A DNA stretch of 64,000 nt from positions 1 to 64,000 of the forward strand of contig JAVTVY010033854.1 of NCBI GenBank assembly GCA_036873755.1. Reading direction: 5' to 3'. This stretch comes from Hanleya hanleyi. Lineage: Eukaryota; Mollusca; Polyplacophora; Lepidopleurida; Hanleyidae. The notes under the pieces were generated by a model. The model ran no database searches and was not told where the DNA came from. It worked only from the letters and a program-made list of their open reading frames with translations. Positions within the stretch are counted from its first letter, which is position 1; every line of letters begins with the position of its first letter. The position numbers and the translations under genes were made by a program. Positions 1-12,479 of this stretch are shown in pieces.

Positions 1-1330
1 GCTGGAGTAGAGGCCGGCTCACGGCGTTCTGGCTGAGTCCGTTCCTCATAAGTCCGTGACTCCTTGGATGTGGAGTCTCGGTGATCTGTATAAGTCCGTT
101 CTGCTGGAGTCCGTGACTTCTCAGATGTAGACTCTCGGCGCGCTGGATAGGTCCGTGTGGTATCCCGCTCCGTGGTACGGCTCCGGGTCCGTGGTACGGC
201 TCCGGGCTGTAGTTTCCTCCCGCGGTGCTCCGGTATCGGAGTCACGGCGGTCTGGATAGGTCCGTGAGGTCTCCCGTTCCGTGGTACGGCTCTCTGGATA
301 GGGCCGTGATGTCTCCCGTTCCGTGGTACGGCTCTCTGGATAGGGCCGTGATTCCTTGGAATCCCGGTCCCTGTAGGCCTTTGGCTTGTCCGACTCCCGG
401 CGTCCCGTATAGGGCCGTGACTCCGTGCCGTGGAACCGGTGAGCTGTGCTTGAGCCGGGGTCCCGCTGTAGTGGTGGAGTCCGTGATCTTGATTCTCGGA
501 CTGCCTTCTTCGCCGTGTCCGTCTGTGTCTCTGGGGTACGGCGGTTCTTTGGGGACTTGGATGAACAGGAGTTGGTATCCGAGGACTCGCTTTGATCCGT
601 GTCTGTGACGGGGCTGTCTAGTAGAGTCCGTGTCAGCACTCTAGCCGGTGCAGTAGAAGTAAACCGTATCGCCGTGGCTTGGGCTTGACTGGTCTGCACT
701 TTGCCAATTCTCTCGGTATCCCGGTAGTCCCTGTAGGCTCTTGGCTTGACGGGGTCTCGGAGTTCTGCATTGGGCCGTGATCTCTCAGAGCCATGGTCCC
801 GTATGCTGATCTAAAGTCCGTGGCCTGTAGGTGTGGACTCCCGGTGAGACGTAGACTCTCGGCATACTGGATAAGTCCGAACTTCATAGGTCCGTGTCGT
901 TCTCCGTTCCGCGGTACGGCTCCGGGCCGTAGTACCGCCTCTGGAAGTAACCTCGCTCTCCGATGGTCGGGTCCGAGGTGCTCTGCAGTCGGAGTCCCGG
1001 CGCTCTGTGGTGTCGAGGTCCTTGGTAGTCCCGGTCTGTGCTCCGGACTGTAGACTTGTCCACCGTTCCCGCTTGAAGGCCCAGGGTACGGCTCTTTGCC
1101 GGGTCCCGGTTCTTCACCAGGTCCCGGCTGGAAGACTTGTCTTTCTTGAGTTGCGGAGGCTTGGATGAACGGGAACTGTAATCCGAGGTCTGCCCAGATC
1201 CGTGGTTGTAACGGCTCCGGTATAGAGTCCGTAACTCATCTTCTCCGGTGAACTTGAACTAGGCCGTGTCTTGGGTCTGTAACTTGTTCACCGTCTTGAA
1301 ATGTAGCTCCAGGGTACTGCTCTTCGCCGT
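1..1330 (-). other. Arg/Ser/Thr/Glu-rich repetitive coding-like tract, frame-broken
   Basis: The minus strand of this GC-rich tract encodes an Arg/Ser/Thr/Glu/Pro-rich polypeptide with near-perfect 14-residue repeats (SRPYPESRTTERET, twice in a row, then a diverged third) within an open stretch at 699-121. Similar RS/RT-rich sequence continues to base 1 in a second frame, the switch falling near 175-190. It also appears in other frames from about 1117 to 633. Either this is a decayed exon of a low-complexity SR-like protein, or it is a 42-bp minisatellite whose translation looks like protein. No splice sites or conserved domain were identified. The repeat thins out after about 1330. Its function is unknown. 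Confidence 0.35.
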
Positions 1331-2330
1331 GGAGCTGTGATCCTGTGTCCGTGATCTGTACTGTTTCACGGGACTGTTGTGAAGATTCCACTGGCAACAG
1401 TATCGTTCAACGATAAGTTGCTGGTAGGAAAACTTTGTTTACAGCCAAGTCGTTGAAGAGGGCCTGAGTAGCTTGCTTCTCAGCTGGACATCTTGCCAGG
1501 TCAGTGGCCGCTCTCCAGAGTTGACTGCGTCGCCATAGGATAGCTATGCCAGGTCACGTCGTCCCAGTCTGCACATTCACGGCATGTCACTTGACTGTAA
1601 ACACACCTGTGCCCTGCACTTGAAAACAAAGAAAATGCAAGTCTTTAACTGGTTAAAACTGACGACATGATTCGTTCCTTATAAATCTTTATAGCTGGGC
1701 GACTACGTTGGTTCATAATGAACTCACGGGAGAAAAAATAACCCTAGAGTGCGTCTATAACAATCCAAAAGTTACTGTTTACAGGAGCTCTTTCAAAACA
1801 GGTCTTGTCAACAAGACTGCAAAGGAAAAAGAGTGATGGACATGCGCGGAGAGCACGCCACCTGGCGGACGATCGACGCAGCGATCAAGGGAGATAATTT
1901 TGTTTGCAGGAGATCTCCAAATGGAGGATATTGGCATTTAAGTGATAACAGGTGAAGATTTGAGACACAAACGGTAGATGTTGGGATAATGGCAATACCC
2001 CCAAGGCGAGTTTTTGGTGGAGAAGGGACAACCACAATTTCAACATTGCCAGGTGATACTACCTAAGCCTTTAAGGATCAAGCTCATTCAGAATTGGTTT
2101 GTGGAGGAAGTATGAGTACCTGGAGCGAACCACTGCCTGTTGGCAAGTAACTGGCAAACTCTTAAACATGCACCACCCTAAAATGAGTTAATGGTTACAC
2201 ATTGCATACAGTTTCAAAGAACTATGACAGTGGTTTTAACAAACAGATGGATATTTAATGTGGTTGCAAAAGATAACATGCATATCTATGATTCTGAAAC
2301 CAAATGTCTCCAGGGGCCCTCTGGTGCATG
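1331..2330. other. no recognisable feature
   Basis: Single-copy-looking AT-moderate sequence. Only short open frames are present, with no domain, tandem repeat or inverted repeat that I can support. Confidence 0.4.
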
Positions 2331-2460
2331 TGTGAAAGTTTGGCAAATACTTGCCGACAGGCGGTGGTTCTCTCCAGGTACTCTGGCTTCCGCCACCACT
2401 AAAGATGGCTGTCACCATATGAGTGAAATAACCTTGTCGAGTATGACGTTAAACCAATCC
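2331..2460 (+). repeat. SINE-like dispersed repeat, copy 1
   Basis: About 130 bp containing GGCGGTGGTTCTCTC and ending in a GACGTTAAACCAATCC-like tail. A diverged second copy lies at 38341-38440 in the same orientation, sharing GGCGGTGGTTCTCTC and the CTGTCACCATATGAGTG block. Tails of the form GACGTTAAA are typical of mollusc SINEs; the family assignment is from memory. Confidence 0.55.
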
Positions 2461-3104
2461 CCTGTCCCCACCCCACCCTCCCCCCCCCCTTTTCCCATCC
2501 ACTGCTATCTAACATCCAATTCAAAATTTCAAAGACTTGAATGGCGTAGTCATGTTAATAATGTAGGCATAAAGCATGATAAAGCATGTTCTCATCAGTG
2601 TGATTTTAACAAATATAGCAGTGATTGTGTTAATTATTCGATTAGCATGATTAGTGAAATAATTTTTGTACTCATTTTAGGAGCTTTACTAAATATAACA
2701 ACAGTAGGTTAGTTTTTCAAGAATCTATTCATTATAATCCATACATTAAAATACTTATGCGCGGTTTTGGCATTTACTAATAGAACGTCAGGTGAACTAG
2801 GGAGACAACTCATATGGATTCATTTTGCAGTTTTCAAGAAATAGTCCACCGGTTTCTCGCATGTTTTACAGACCGTATTTACTCAGTAAATGTTATGTAC
2901 ATGAGGTAGTTTAATACCATTACAGATAGACTAATGTGTGCAGTTTAGCACCGTCATTTGATGGAAACAGTTGATGACTGGCCGGAAGTCATGGTTCACC
3001 ACGATTGACAAATTTGTCTAGCATGCATACTGTGTATCCCCCTGACCTCCATGTCAGTCAACTGTGAAAGAGGAAAACCGCTGCATTTCTGTGTGCTGGA
3101 AATC
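2461..3104. other. no recognisable feature
   Basis: AT-rich sequence with a C-rich run near 2478-2490. No coding or repeat structure was recognised. Confidence 0.4.
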
Positions 3105-3250
3105 AGTGATATGCAATACAATACATCAAGAGACATGCACGTTTTCAGACTGTGCCTATAATATTCACCAAGTATTAGGTGAACCATATCAAAGGTGTAG
3201 GAGGGGTTGCGTTGACAAGATATCATTTAAAGATGTAATCAGCCTCGAAA
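3105..3250 (+). repeat. dispersed repeat, diverged copy
   Basis: This segment (CATGCAC, TTCAGACTGTG, then GTGTAGGAGGGGTTGCGTTGA) is repeated at 3838-3935. The second copy runs on into GGAC/GGTC-rich sequence of the kind that ends many mollusc interspersed repeats. Confidence 0.5.
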
Positions 3251-3837
3251 TCGATGGAGTTTGTAAGCTCTCCTCTGTACTTTTTTAGTAGGGAAGATTA
3301 CTAAAGCATCATATGTATTATATTTGATGATAGTGGGATCGCCATACACAACGACTGCAAGAATAACTTGTCAGATAAATTTGTAACTCTGCTCGCTTCG
3401 ACGGGTTGTCTGTTTCGCCATTGAGTGTGTGTTGTATGCTGGAAGGAAAATGACGTACGAGTGATGTAGCGACGCTCAAGAATCTGAATGCTGAACAGCT
3501 GGAGCCGTGAGATAACGTCATGGCTCGTGCCTAAGATTCGGTAATGTCGCATAGCATACGTTGACAGAATGCACCACACGTGTATATGCTTGTTGATAGG
3601 GTCGTGGAAAAATAAACGGCATGCCATGTCGTTTATTTTTAATGATCAATTTCTTCTATTTTTCGTAAATGGTGGAAACTAGTGTTTTGTGGCCAAATGT
3701 GTTTCATTTTGTACCGGTTATAACATTTGTCACTTTCGCTGAGTTTGAGAGACATCCGATCAATTTCAGCCTAGATTTGAGGCTGAATACATCTGTAAAG
3801 GGTAATAACTCGGTAAAGAAAAATCATCCGTCAATGG
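3251..3837. other. no recognisable feature
   Basis: Intron-like sequence between two copies of the same dispersed repeat. Short open frames on both strands show no domain. Confidence 0.35.
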
Positions 3838-4010
3838 GAAGAACACATGCACATCTTCAGACTGTCGATAATATTCACTAAGTATCGTGTGAATCGTATC
3901 AAAAGTGTAGGAGGGGTTGCGTTGAAAAGCCGGATGGATGGACGGTCAAACAGTCGGTCAGACATCAACAGATGGACGGACATAGATTATCTGGTACAGA
4001 CAATAACATC
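3838..4010 (+). repeat. dispersed repeat with GGAC-rich tail
   Basis: Second copy of the 3105-3250 repeat. It continues into ATGGATGGACGGTCAAACAG-like sequence and ends before the 31-bp minisatellite. Confidence 0.5.
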
Positions 4011-4049
4011 AGTCACATGTGGGATTAACGGCATATAATTATAAGTTAA

Positions 4050-4858
4050 TCCCATGTACATGTAGGATGCATAGGTCAGTGCCGTGGGATCACTGCTGCA
4101 TAGGGCAGTCCAGTGTGAGATTACTGTTGGATAGGTCAGTCCCATGTGAGGTTACTGCTGGATAGGCCAGTCCCCTGTGGGATTACTGTTGGATAGTCCA
4201 GTCCCAAGTGGGATTACTGCTGGATAGGCCGGTCCTGTCTTGGATTACTGCTGGATAGAGGAGTCTCGTATGGGATTAATGCTGGATAGGACAGTCCCGT
4301 GTGGGATTACTGCTGTGCAGATAGGCAGTCCAGTATGGGATTACTGCTGCATACGGCAATTCTGTGTGGGTTACAGCTGGGGAGGCCAGTCCCGTGTGGG
4401 ATTATTGCTGGATATGCTAAACCTGTGTGGGATTACAGCGGGATAGGTCAGTCCCACTAGGATAATGACTGGATAGGTCAGTGCCATGTGGGGTTACTGC
4501 TGCATATTGCAGTCCAGTATCATATTACTTCTGAATAGGTCAGTCCCGTGTGAGATTACTGCTGCATAGGCCAGTCCCGTGTGGGATTATTGCTGAATAG
4601 GCCAGTCCGATCTGGGATTACTGCTGGATAGGTGAGTCCTGTGTGGGATTACTGCTGGATAGGCCAGTCCCAAATGGGATTACTGTTGGATAGACCAGTC
4701 CGGTCTGGGATTACTGCTGTATAGTTGAGTTCCATATGGGATTACTGCTGGATAGGTCAGTCCCGTGTGGCATCACTGCTGGATAGGCCAGTGCCATTTG
4801 GGATTACTGCTGGATAGGTCAGTCCCGTGTGGGATTACTGTGGGATAGCTCTGACCTA
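4050..4858 (+). repeat. 31-bp minisatellite array
   Basis: About 26 imperfect tandem units of roughly 31 bp. The core reads GGGATTACTGCTGGATAGG followed by CCAGTCCCGTGT. Units differ by point changes and small indels, so the open frame through 4240-4446 is a by-product of the repeat rather than a gene. Confidence 0.9.
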
Positions 4859-4974
4859 GGAAAACATGAAACATGTCCACCAAGATTTATAATCATCTCA
4901 CAAAAGATTCAACAAACTTTCCATGTACAGATGTAAATTTTTGCCCAACAAAAGCCTTATCAATGCAAACGCAC

Positions 4975-5690
4975 AAAGTCTAAACTGCAATAATTAGGAC
5001 AAAAATTCATATTTAATGTCATATTTCTTAAATAGCACATGCACATCCTCAAATCACATTGAACTTGGGTAGCAAGTGTCAAACTCATCCAATGAAAGCT
5101 GACAGCTTCAGAAAACTTTATCATTGGCAAATTACTTAGACAAAACCCTCAAAATTTGAATAAAAATTAATATTTCATCTCCTAAATAGCACAGGTACAT
5201 CCTCTAATCATAAGAAACATGTGTACCAAGTTTCATAATCATTCAATGACAGCTGACAACAGCAGCAACTGTGATGTACACATGTATATGTGCACTTCAG
5301 CTAAAACGCAAAACTCTATCATTTGCCATAATTTGGAGAAAAATTAATATTTCATATCAAAAATAGCACACGTACATCCTCTAATCATAAGAAACATGTG
5401 TACCAAGTTTCTTAATTATCCAATCAGAGCTGACAACTGCAGTGAACTTACCATGTACATGTATACATGTAGAGGCCTACATGTACAATTCACCTAAACA
5501 GAAAACTCTATCATTTGCCATAATTTGGACAAATATTAATATTCCGTCTCAAAAATAGCACAGGTACATCCTCTAATCATAAGAAACATGTGTACCAAGT
5601 TTCATAATCATCCAATGACAGCTGACAACTGCAACAAACTTTCTAAGTACAGATGTACATGTGCACTTCAGCTAAACGCAAAACTCTATC
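4975..5690 (+). repeat. ~185-bp tandem repeat, about four copies
   Basis: The landmark AAACTCTATCAT recurs near 5311, 5506 and 5683, and AGAAACATGTGTACCAAGTT near 5210, 5390 and 5580, giving a period of about 180-195 bp. The first copy (from ~4975) is more diverged. Each unit carries AATTTGGACAAA and AGCACAGGTACATCCTC. Confidence 0.8.
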
Positions 5691-5834
5691 ATAGGGATTT
5701 TAACATTGGAGCACCGCAGGGGCAGTACCCCCAGGTGGAGTACCCACACCCCATATTTTTTTTATTTTTTTTAATATTTTTTCTAAATTTTCTAGATTTT
5801 TTTTGAATTTGCTAAACCAAAAACCTTATCATTT

Positions 5835-6760
5835 CCAGGCCGGGGACACTGACGATGACATCGTCTTTTCCCCCTCACAATATCTCCCCTTTACTTCGTA
5901 AGGCGAGAAAAAAATCATGATTTTTATGAATTTCATGATTTTGGGGATCACAGTGACCTTGACATTCGGCCCTGACCTACACTTTGGTATGCGACACATC
6001 ATGTCCCCCTAATGTATCTACTGACAAAAAAAATAAAATTTTTTTTAAAGATTTCTTGATTCTGGGGTCACAGTGACCTTGACTATTGACCTCGACCTAA
6101 ATTTTGGTACATGACAAACCGTCTCCCCGTAATTTCTCAATGGACACAAAAAATCACAATTTGTAACAATTTCACGATTTTGGGATCACAGTAACCTTGA
6201 ATTTGACCTTGACCTACATTTTGGTATGTGACATATGTCCCCCTAATGTATCTACTGACACAAAAAAAATGTTATTTTAATCATTTCCTGATCTTGGGGT
6301 CACAGTGACCTTTGACCTTAAACCTTGACCTAACTTTTGGTATGCGACACTTCATTTCCCCCTATTGAATCCACTCACAAAATTTAGAAATTTTAATGAT
6401 TTCCTGATTTTTCGGTCACACTGACCTTCGACCTCTTACCTCCAGTTTGTATGCAACGCATTGTTCCCCCCTAGGGCATACATTCACCAAAAATTAGAAA
6501 TGCAGGTAGAAAACTGTCAATGATTTTCTGATTTTAGGCAAGTGACCTCTGACCTCGACCTCAATTTTGGTATGCGACACATCGTCTCCACCTAGCGTAT
6601 CCACTCAAAAAAAAATTGCAACTATGGATAGAAAACGTTCACAGATATACACCGGACACGAACACTTCAGTGATTTTCTGTTTTTTAGGCCAGTGACCTT
6701 TGACCTCTGTAGGGTATCCACTCACCAAAAATTGGAACTCTAGATAGAAAAATGTCCCAG
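5835..6760 (+). repeat. ~120-bp tandem repeat rich in TGACCT half-sites
   Basis: About seven diverged units, each with GGTCACAGTGACCTT, then TTGACCTTGACCT and TTTTGGTATGCGACAC. It grades into a block of GGAC/AGAC repeats (6775-6815) and ends at GCGGGCGTATAAAAAAG. This architecture is common for interspersed repeats in molluscs. The spaced TGACCT motifs match nuclear-receptor half-sites by sequence only. Confidence 0.75.
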
Positions 6761-6859
6761 ATATAGACCGGAGACGAGGGACGGACAGACAGACAAACGG
6801 ACAGACGGACGGAAACCGCCATCACATAATACGTCCGCCTTTTGGCGGGCGTATAAAAA

Positions 6860-7837
6860 AGCAATCAGAGTTTGCTTCAAGTTTGGAGCACTGTTACATG
6901 TAATTGCTTCGGATATTGCATTTAGTATGTGATGTACATGCACTTCTGGAGATGGAGGGTGGGGCTCATTTCCCTTGGAGTTGGTTCGTCATGACAGGAC
7001 TAAAATACTGTTTAAAGGGATGTTAAATTTAAAGGGATGTTAAATCCTTTTCACTAGCTCACTCACCCTTGGAGTGGGCACAATGCCCTGGGATGGGGGA
7101 AGGGTGATGGATATGTCCCGTAAATCTACAATGAGTTGGGGCTCAGTTCCTTGAGGGTGGGGACACTCATGGGGGTAATGGATGTGTCCCATGAGGTTAA
7201 TGAATGTGCAAAGTTTGGGAGATAGAGGATGGACTCAGTATCATTAAGGGGGTGAGGATGTAAACTTATATATATATAAGGTGGGGTTAGAAAGGAGTTG
7301 TCTTGAATGGGGTCCTTGAAGGGAAAGACAGATTACAAACATTTAAAGGTGAAATGCAAAGGCTTTTAGATTCTCCTTGCTCTCCAGTTATTTGGAAATT
7401 ACGTCACACTGAATGTTTGAATGCTGCAAGTGGAAGGAAAAAAACTATAATTACATGTATATATTGATGTAATACAATCAAGTATTACCCTGAATAGGCT
7501 TTTACCTTTCACAGAAATTTCAGCATTTGGAGGGTACGATTCAACCTATTTTGCTATACTTTAACATCATGGAGGCATAACAGAGCTGTTTCTATGGCTA
7601 TGGCACTGACTTGCTCAAATCCTGAAATATTAAAAAGAGTATTTATACACATGTTACAATATTTTTTTATGATAATCAATATTCACCAAAAAGGAAATGT
7701 ATTTAGCCCACTACGACATGTTGCATGAAACAAAAGAACTGTCAAGAGGAAAATTGTTGGTTCTCAAAGGAATCAGACGGTGGAGTTGGCTAAAATATGA
7801 TGTATTTAAACTCATGGGGTTTTTGTTAACTTCATCA
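6860..7837. other. no gene recognised
   Basis: Contains GGTGGGG-rich low-complexity sequence (6950-7260), a TATATATATA run near 7270, and one diverged copy (6870-6935) of the unit repeated at 7838-8090. No coding potential was seen. Confidence 0.4.
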
Positions 7838-8090
7838 GAGTCTGGTCTTATGTTTGGAGCGCTGTAATCTCTTGGGTATTGCATGTAGTAAGTGAGTGAG
7901 TAGGATTTAACATCGTTTTCAACATTTTTTTAGTCATATCATGACAGTGCCTACATGTGCCAGAACACGAGTGTCCACAGTTCCTATTATCCTGGACACT
8001 GATCAGCCCAGCTAGTAATCTTCATCAGTGTCTGGTCTTAAATTTGGAGCACCGTAATCTCTTGGGTATTGCATGTAGTAATATGTGATA
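7838..8090. repeat. direct repeat split by a SINE-like insertion
   Basis: A ~65-bp block (TCTGGTCTTA, TTTGGAGC, CTCTTGGGTATTGCATGTAG) occurs at 7838-7903 and 8021-8090. Between them the minus strand reads as a SINE-like tail with a GATGTTAAATC core followed by CTCACTCAC, as in the copies at 43055-43283 and 63370-63600. Confidence 0.6.
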
Positions 8091-11000
8091 TACACATGGC
8101 AGTGTGACTAACGTGACAGGACCTATGAAGTAGGGTAGGCATTAGGACTCCGACACGCACTGAACTCTTGGAAATCCCCTGCCCCAAGCTGAAATCCTGT
8201 CTATATTAAGATCGGCACAGCCCAAGTCAGAATCACCAGTGATTTTCATCAAAAATCATCAGAAATTTTCATTAAAAGTAGGTCAGCTCAGAACTTGCTG
8301 CTAACAGTCCCCTAATCCACCTTCATGCAAAAAATCAAGGTTCTAATGTCAACGGTTCTCCTTATTTTGCCGACGAAAGAATTCGGATGGACTCACTCAC
8401 TCACTCACTGACTGCCTGACAATTTTCAGATGATACACGTAGCCTACTCCTGTAGACTACATAAAAGGAAATTATGTACTTCTGTGACTAAGAATCGTTT
8501 TCAACTGATCTGAAGGGGGTCCCAACTTTTGTAGCACAAAGGAAGGCATTTGATGAAAAAAACATGCAAATGAACAAAAACTACCCAGCTGTCAGGATTT
8601 AAATGCAATTAATTGGGAAAGTTTTCTTTTCAAAGTTTTTCAATTTGATGATATGCATGTACCAGTCTCGGTTTGAGAAATTAGGTCGAGGTCACTCATC
8701 ATCAAGGTCACTTAGGTCAAGGTCACTGGTCCAACATCAGAATCAAGTGTAGTGTATGATCCTTTGAGATACTATGGTCCATGCAAAAAAAAAGGGCAAG
8801 ATACATGTACGTCAAGTTTCTTTAAATGAGCTTCAAAGTGTTCTGAAAATGCATTTTGCTTTTTTAATTTGGAGGGCTGGGGCCAAAGGTTTATTAAGTT
8901 TTTTATTACAGTGACCAATAATTTAGCATGTTTGATATTTCCTGAAATAAAATATTACTGAGTGAAGTTAACTAAATGATTTATTACATAAGGCGTCAAA
9001 TGCTGTCATCATAGACTAGGTAGGAGTGTCAAATTGAGTCACCCTGAGGCGATGCTAGTAAGCCTTCATCGGGCAAAGAGTTACACCTACATCAAGAAAT
9101 ACTGTGCTAATATCATTTAATCAATTTCATGTACCGGTAACTATTTGTTGTATTTCGGAAAAATAGATCAAGGTCGGTCATCCTCAAAATGGCTCAGTTC
9201 TGTAACCATCCCCAAACATTGCATGAATTTGTAAAGCCGTACCTTAAGAGATAATGAGAAAACTGATGCTGGATATTAGACAGATGAACAGCATGGTCTT
9301 CAGCACCACCTGTCTAAGCCCAGGAAGTCTTTGTGAGTGAGCCCTTGTTCTGAAGAGGAGTAGACATCTTAAAACTTGGATAGGTGAATTATTTTCTGTT
9401 GATCAAGAGATAACTGTGCGTTATTAACACTAGCTATATTGCCCAAGTGGGATATCATGAGGGCTATGGGAAGAATTTTTATTCTGTAATTGCCAAACAC
9501 ATCTACGATAAACACATCTACATGTACGATAAATTCCCTTTCATATTAACTTCACATTCCAGTATGTACTGTGATCTAATCTTTTCTTTATGCCACATCT
9601 TCTGAAATTTATATCATCTTCATTGCCAAGCATTTAATCTGCTGAAAAAATCCAATATATGAATTACATGTAGTGGAATTGGAAATCAGTGCTATGAATA
9701 GACTCAACTTACTTTTCGCTGTTAACAAGAACATGCATGATACATGTAAGTACAGATGATGGCAGAGATCAGCAAGGAAATTCAGACGAAATCTGATCTA
9801 AGTGCTCTGAGCACACATTGTACTTATACATAATTTTACCAATCCGGATTGAAAGTCCATATGTTTGACAATTTACAGATGAAAGTAAAACCTAAGATCT
9901 AGGTCCATAGTCCACTCCATTTTACTTATTTCTTCTTTTCTCATCGTTTATCTACAGTTCAATACAATGCTGTCTTCTACTCGCTGTGAGGCATGTTATG
10001 TATTTCATCAACTTTACTGTAATGTAACTTTTTTTTAGAGGTGTTCATATAGGCCATGCCTATTTACCAATAGTCCGCTTCAGCCAAGTATTCCATATTT
10101 ATAGCTCATTTCAGTTATTCACAAAGCTATTCAGTATGTGAAGGTCTGTATAGTTACCCTAATAATTCAATCACCAGAAGTGCAGCAAATATGACTTATA
10201 TCTGGAAATATTCTTCATGGCACCAGATACAAAGTGTCACATTTGTCATTATGTGATTTTTCTTCAATTTGAATGAAGAATGAGAATGCTACTTTTTCTC
10301 TGTTTGAATAACAAGAGTTGAAAAGTGAATTTCCTGTGATTGTATTATTAGGGGAATTACCATAGTTTGGTTCTGAAAGAGTAACTTACAAAAGATTAAG
10401 ACACGTCTCAATCCTGCTGGAGGTCCAAATTTTGTCTTACTGTGAGCTGCAAGTACATGTGTAGCTGTTTGGAGTGTTGAAGTCTCTCGTATTCTGCGAA
10501 CCTGGTGGTGATTCAAGCAGCTCTAGTCAATTCTTTGGTCGGTCTCCTGGTGCAATCTTTGCACTATCAAAAGAAAACATTGGAAGTACATATTATTACC
10601 TCAATTACAGGAGAGTGAATGAAGATCAGAACTCCATTCACATTTTCATGGAATTTTCTTGTCCTTTTTGAAATTTTGGCTTCTTTTGAAGTAAATTTTC
10701 ATTATAATAATCATTTTCGGAGTGGTTCCATTTGGAAGGATGACCTGTCATTTGAAGGCAAGTTGCTGACTAAATACATGCACTTAACTCTGAATGTATC
10801 AAACTCATACTCCAGTCATTAAATCATTGTATCAGACAATTTAAATCTTCTACCTCATGTATGTAAGCTTACATAGTTACATGGAATTGAACATATCCAA
10901 CTACAGTTTGTTATAATTGTTCACCTACATATACTCAAAAACAGATTCCGTCTTCTACGTGTCTGTCTTCATGTTAAACATCCAGATATTCATTCGGTAC

Positions 11001-12412
11001 CATGGACATAATATTGACAGTACCAGTACTTTATCTTCGATACAGAACGAGATCAGGCAGGCTGCAGTACCTATATGAAGTAAACTCAGTCCATGAAATT
11101 CAGCAGATTGATCCTATGAAACACAGAAACAATGTATGATACGTAATAGATAAGTAGTTAAATATACGAACTAAGAATCATTTATTTGTGTATATGTGGC
11201 AGGGAATTTTGGTTTGAGAAATTTGATGATGTCAGAGTTCCAGTTTGTTGAATTTAAATTTTCTCTCAAATTTCAATGATTATGAATTATTATGTTGTCT
11301 AGAATTGAAATACGTAGACTTTACATATTTATGACTCTCAAGTTGTTCAAGGGTCTCACCCAAAGTGGAAGACAAATTTCCGGAACATTTCCAGGTCCAC
11401 GGAAACTTTTTTACTGCATTGACACATTGATGATGAAGCTCGGCCTGAAATAAAATCTTTGTAAAATGAGACAGGGTATAAAGTGTGAATATAGTTTGTG
11501 AATATGGGAAAGGGGGGGGGGGGGGGGGGGATGTAGAATTACAGCAGGAAATTGTTTTTGAGAGCTAGAACTAGTAAATAAAATTCAAGGACAACACTAT
11601 CTTTCTCAAGGATTTTCATGGCACAGACTCTCAACAATATTGAAATTTCAGCACGACAAAACAAGAATATTTTAACAGATTAATACTCCTCTGCCCCTCC
11701 TGTGTCACTACACCTCCAATCATCCTGTTTATCCATATGACCAAGTTTTGCTTTTGTGTGAAGACCTAACTAAGATAATGTGAGTGTCCATTTCTTGGAA
11801 CACCTTATACACAGAACTTTGGTAAAGTGTTCTTCTGTGATTGTGTTCATTCATTTATGTTAACTGTATTGCTGATCTGCAAAGACTTTCTATCTTGATC
11901 AATAAATTTTATTCTTATCTTCAGTTAGTTTTAAGGTGTTCTGTCTTCATATTGTCTTTCCACTATCAAATTTTATTTTTACAGATTAGGGTTCTCAGCT
12001 CTATTCTAACATGTCTAATGTACTTTGTCATACAGGGATACTGCACATTCAGCAATATTTTCATTGTGATCTCTTCACAGACCCACACCTCTTAATCGAT
12101 GAAGGAATTCATGTTCATTTCAGTTTTCACTTTAATAGTTCAGTTTTATTTTTTGAGAACTCATCAATCATGTCAAATAGCTTCACTCTGACAGCAGCAG
12201 TGCTCAGCTGAGATAATCCTCACAACTTGAACTGCCAAGGACTACTTATACACTAATCTTCAAACATATGGCCTATTGTCTTTCAATAAATGATAAAACA
12301 TTTCTGAAGCTTTGATTAATCAAAATTGCTCCATAACAAACTTTCATGCATGTCATTGGTCATTGCCTTTTCTGATGCAAACATCTGAGAAGGGTTGTCA
12401 ATGATATGCATT
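8091..12412. other. long AT-rich stretch without recognised genes
   Basis: Intron- or intergenic-like DNA. It contains a short (ACTC)n run near 8390-8410, a 19-G homopolymer at 11512-11530, and scattered TACATGTA motifs. The open frames at 10474-10822 and 11841-12211 are short, AT-biased and overlap one another in several frames. I do not support any as a gene. Confidence 0.4.
11512..11530 (+). repeat. 19-base poly-G run
   Basis: Nineteen consecutive G residues follow GGGAA. It is a G-quadruplex-prone homopolymer, and its length is vulnerable to sequencing error. Confidence 0.9.
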
Positions 12413-12472
12413 GACAATGCTGCAGGCCTCTGATATAACTTTCTCTATATATCAGAGGCCTGCAGCATTGTC
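12413..12472. repeat. perfect 25-bp inverted repeat with 10-base loop
   Basis: Left arm 12413-12437 (GACAATGCTGCAGGCCTCTG then ATATA) is the exact reverse complement of 12448-12472. It may be a MITE core or a cruciform-forming site. No gene flanks it. Confidence 0.9.
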
Positions 12473-12479
12473 ACATGTT

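Noticed and set aside
4050..6760. CRISPR-like regular repeat arrays
   Set aside because: Units are contiguous tandem repeats without unique spacers, and the DNA is eukaryotic.
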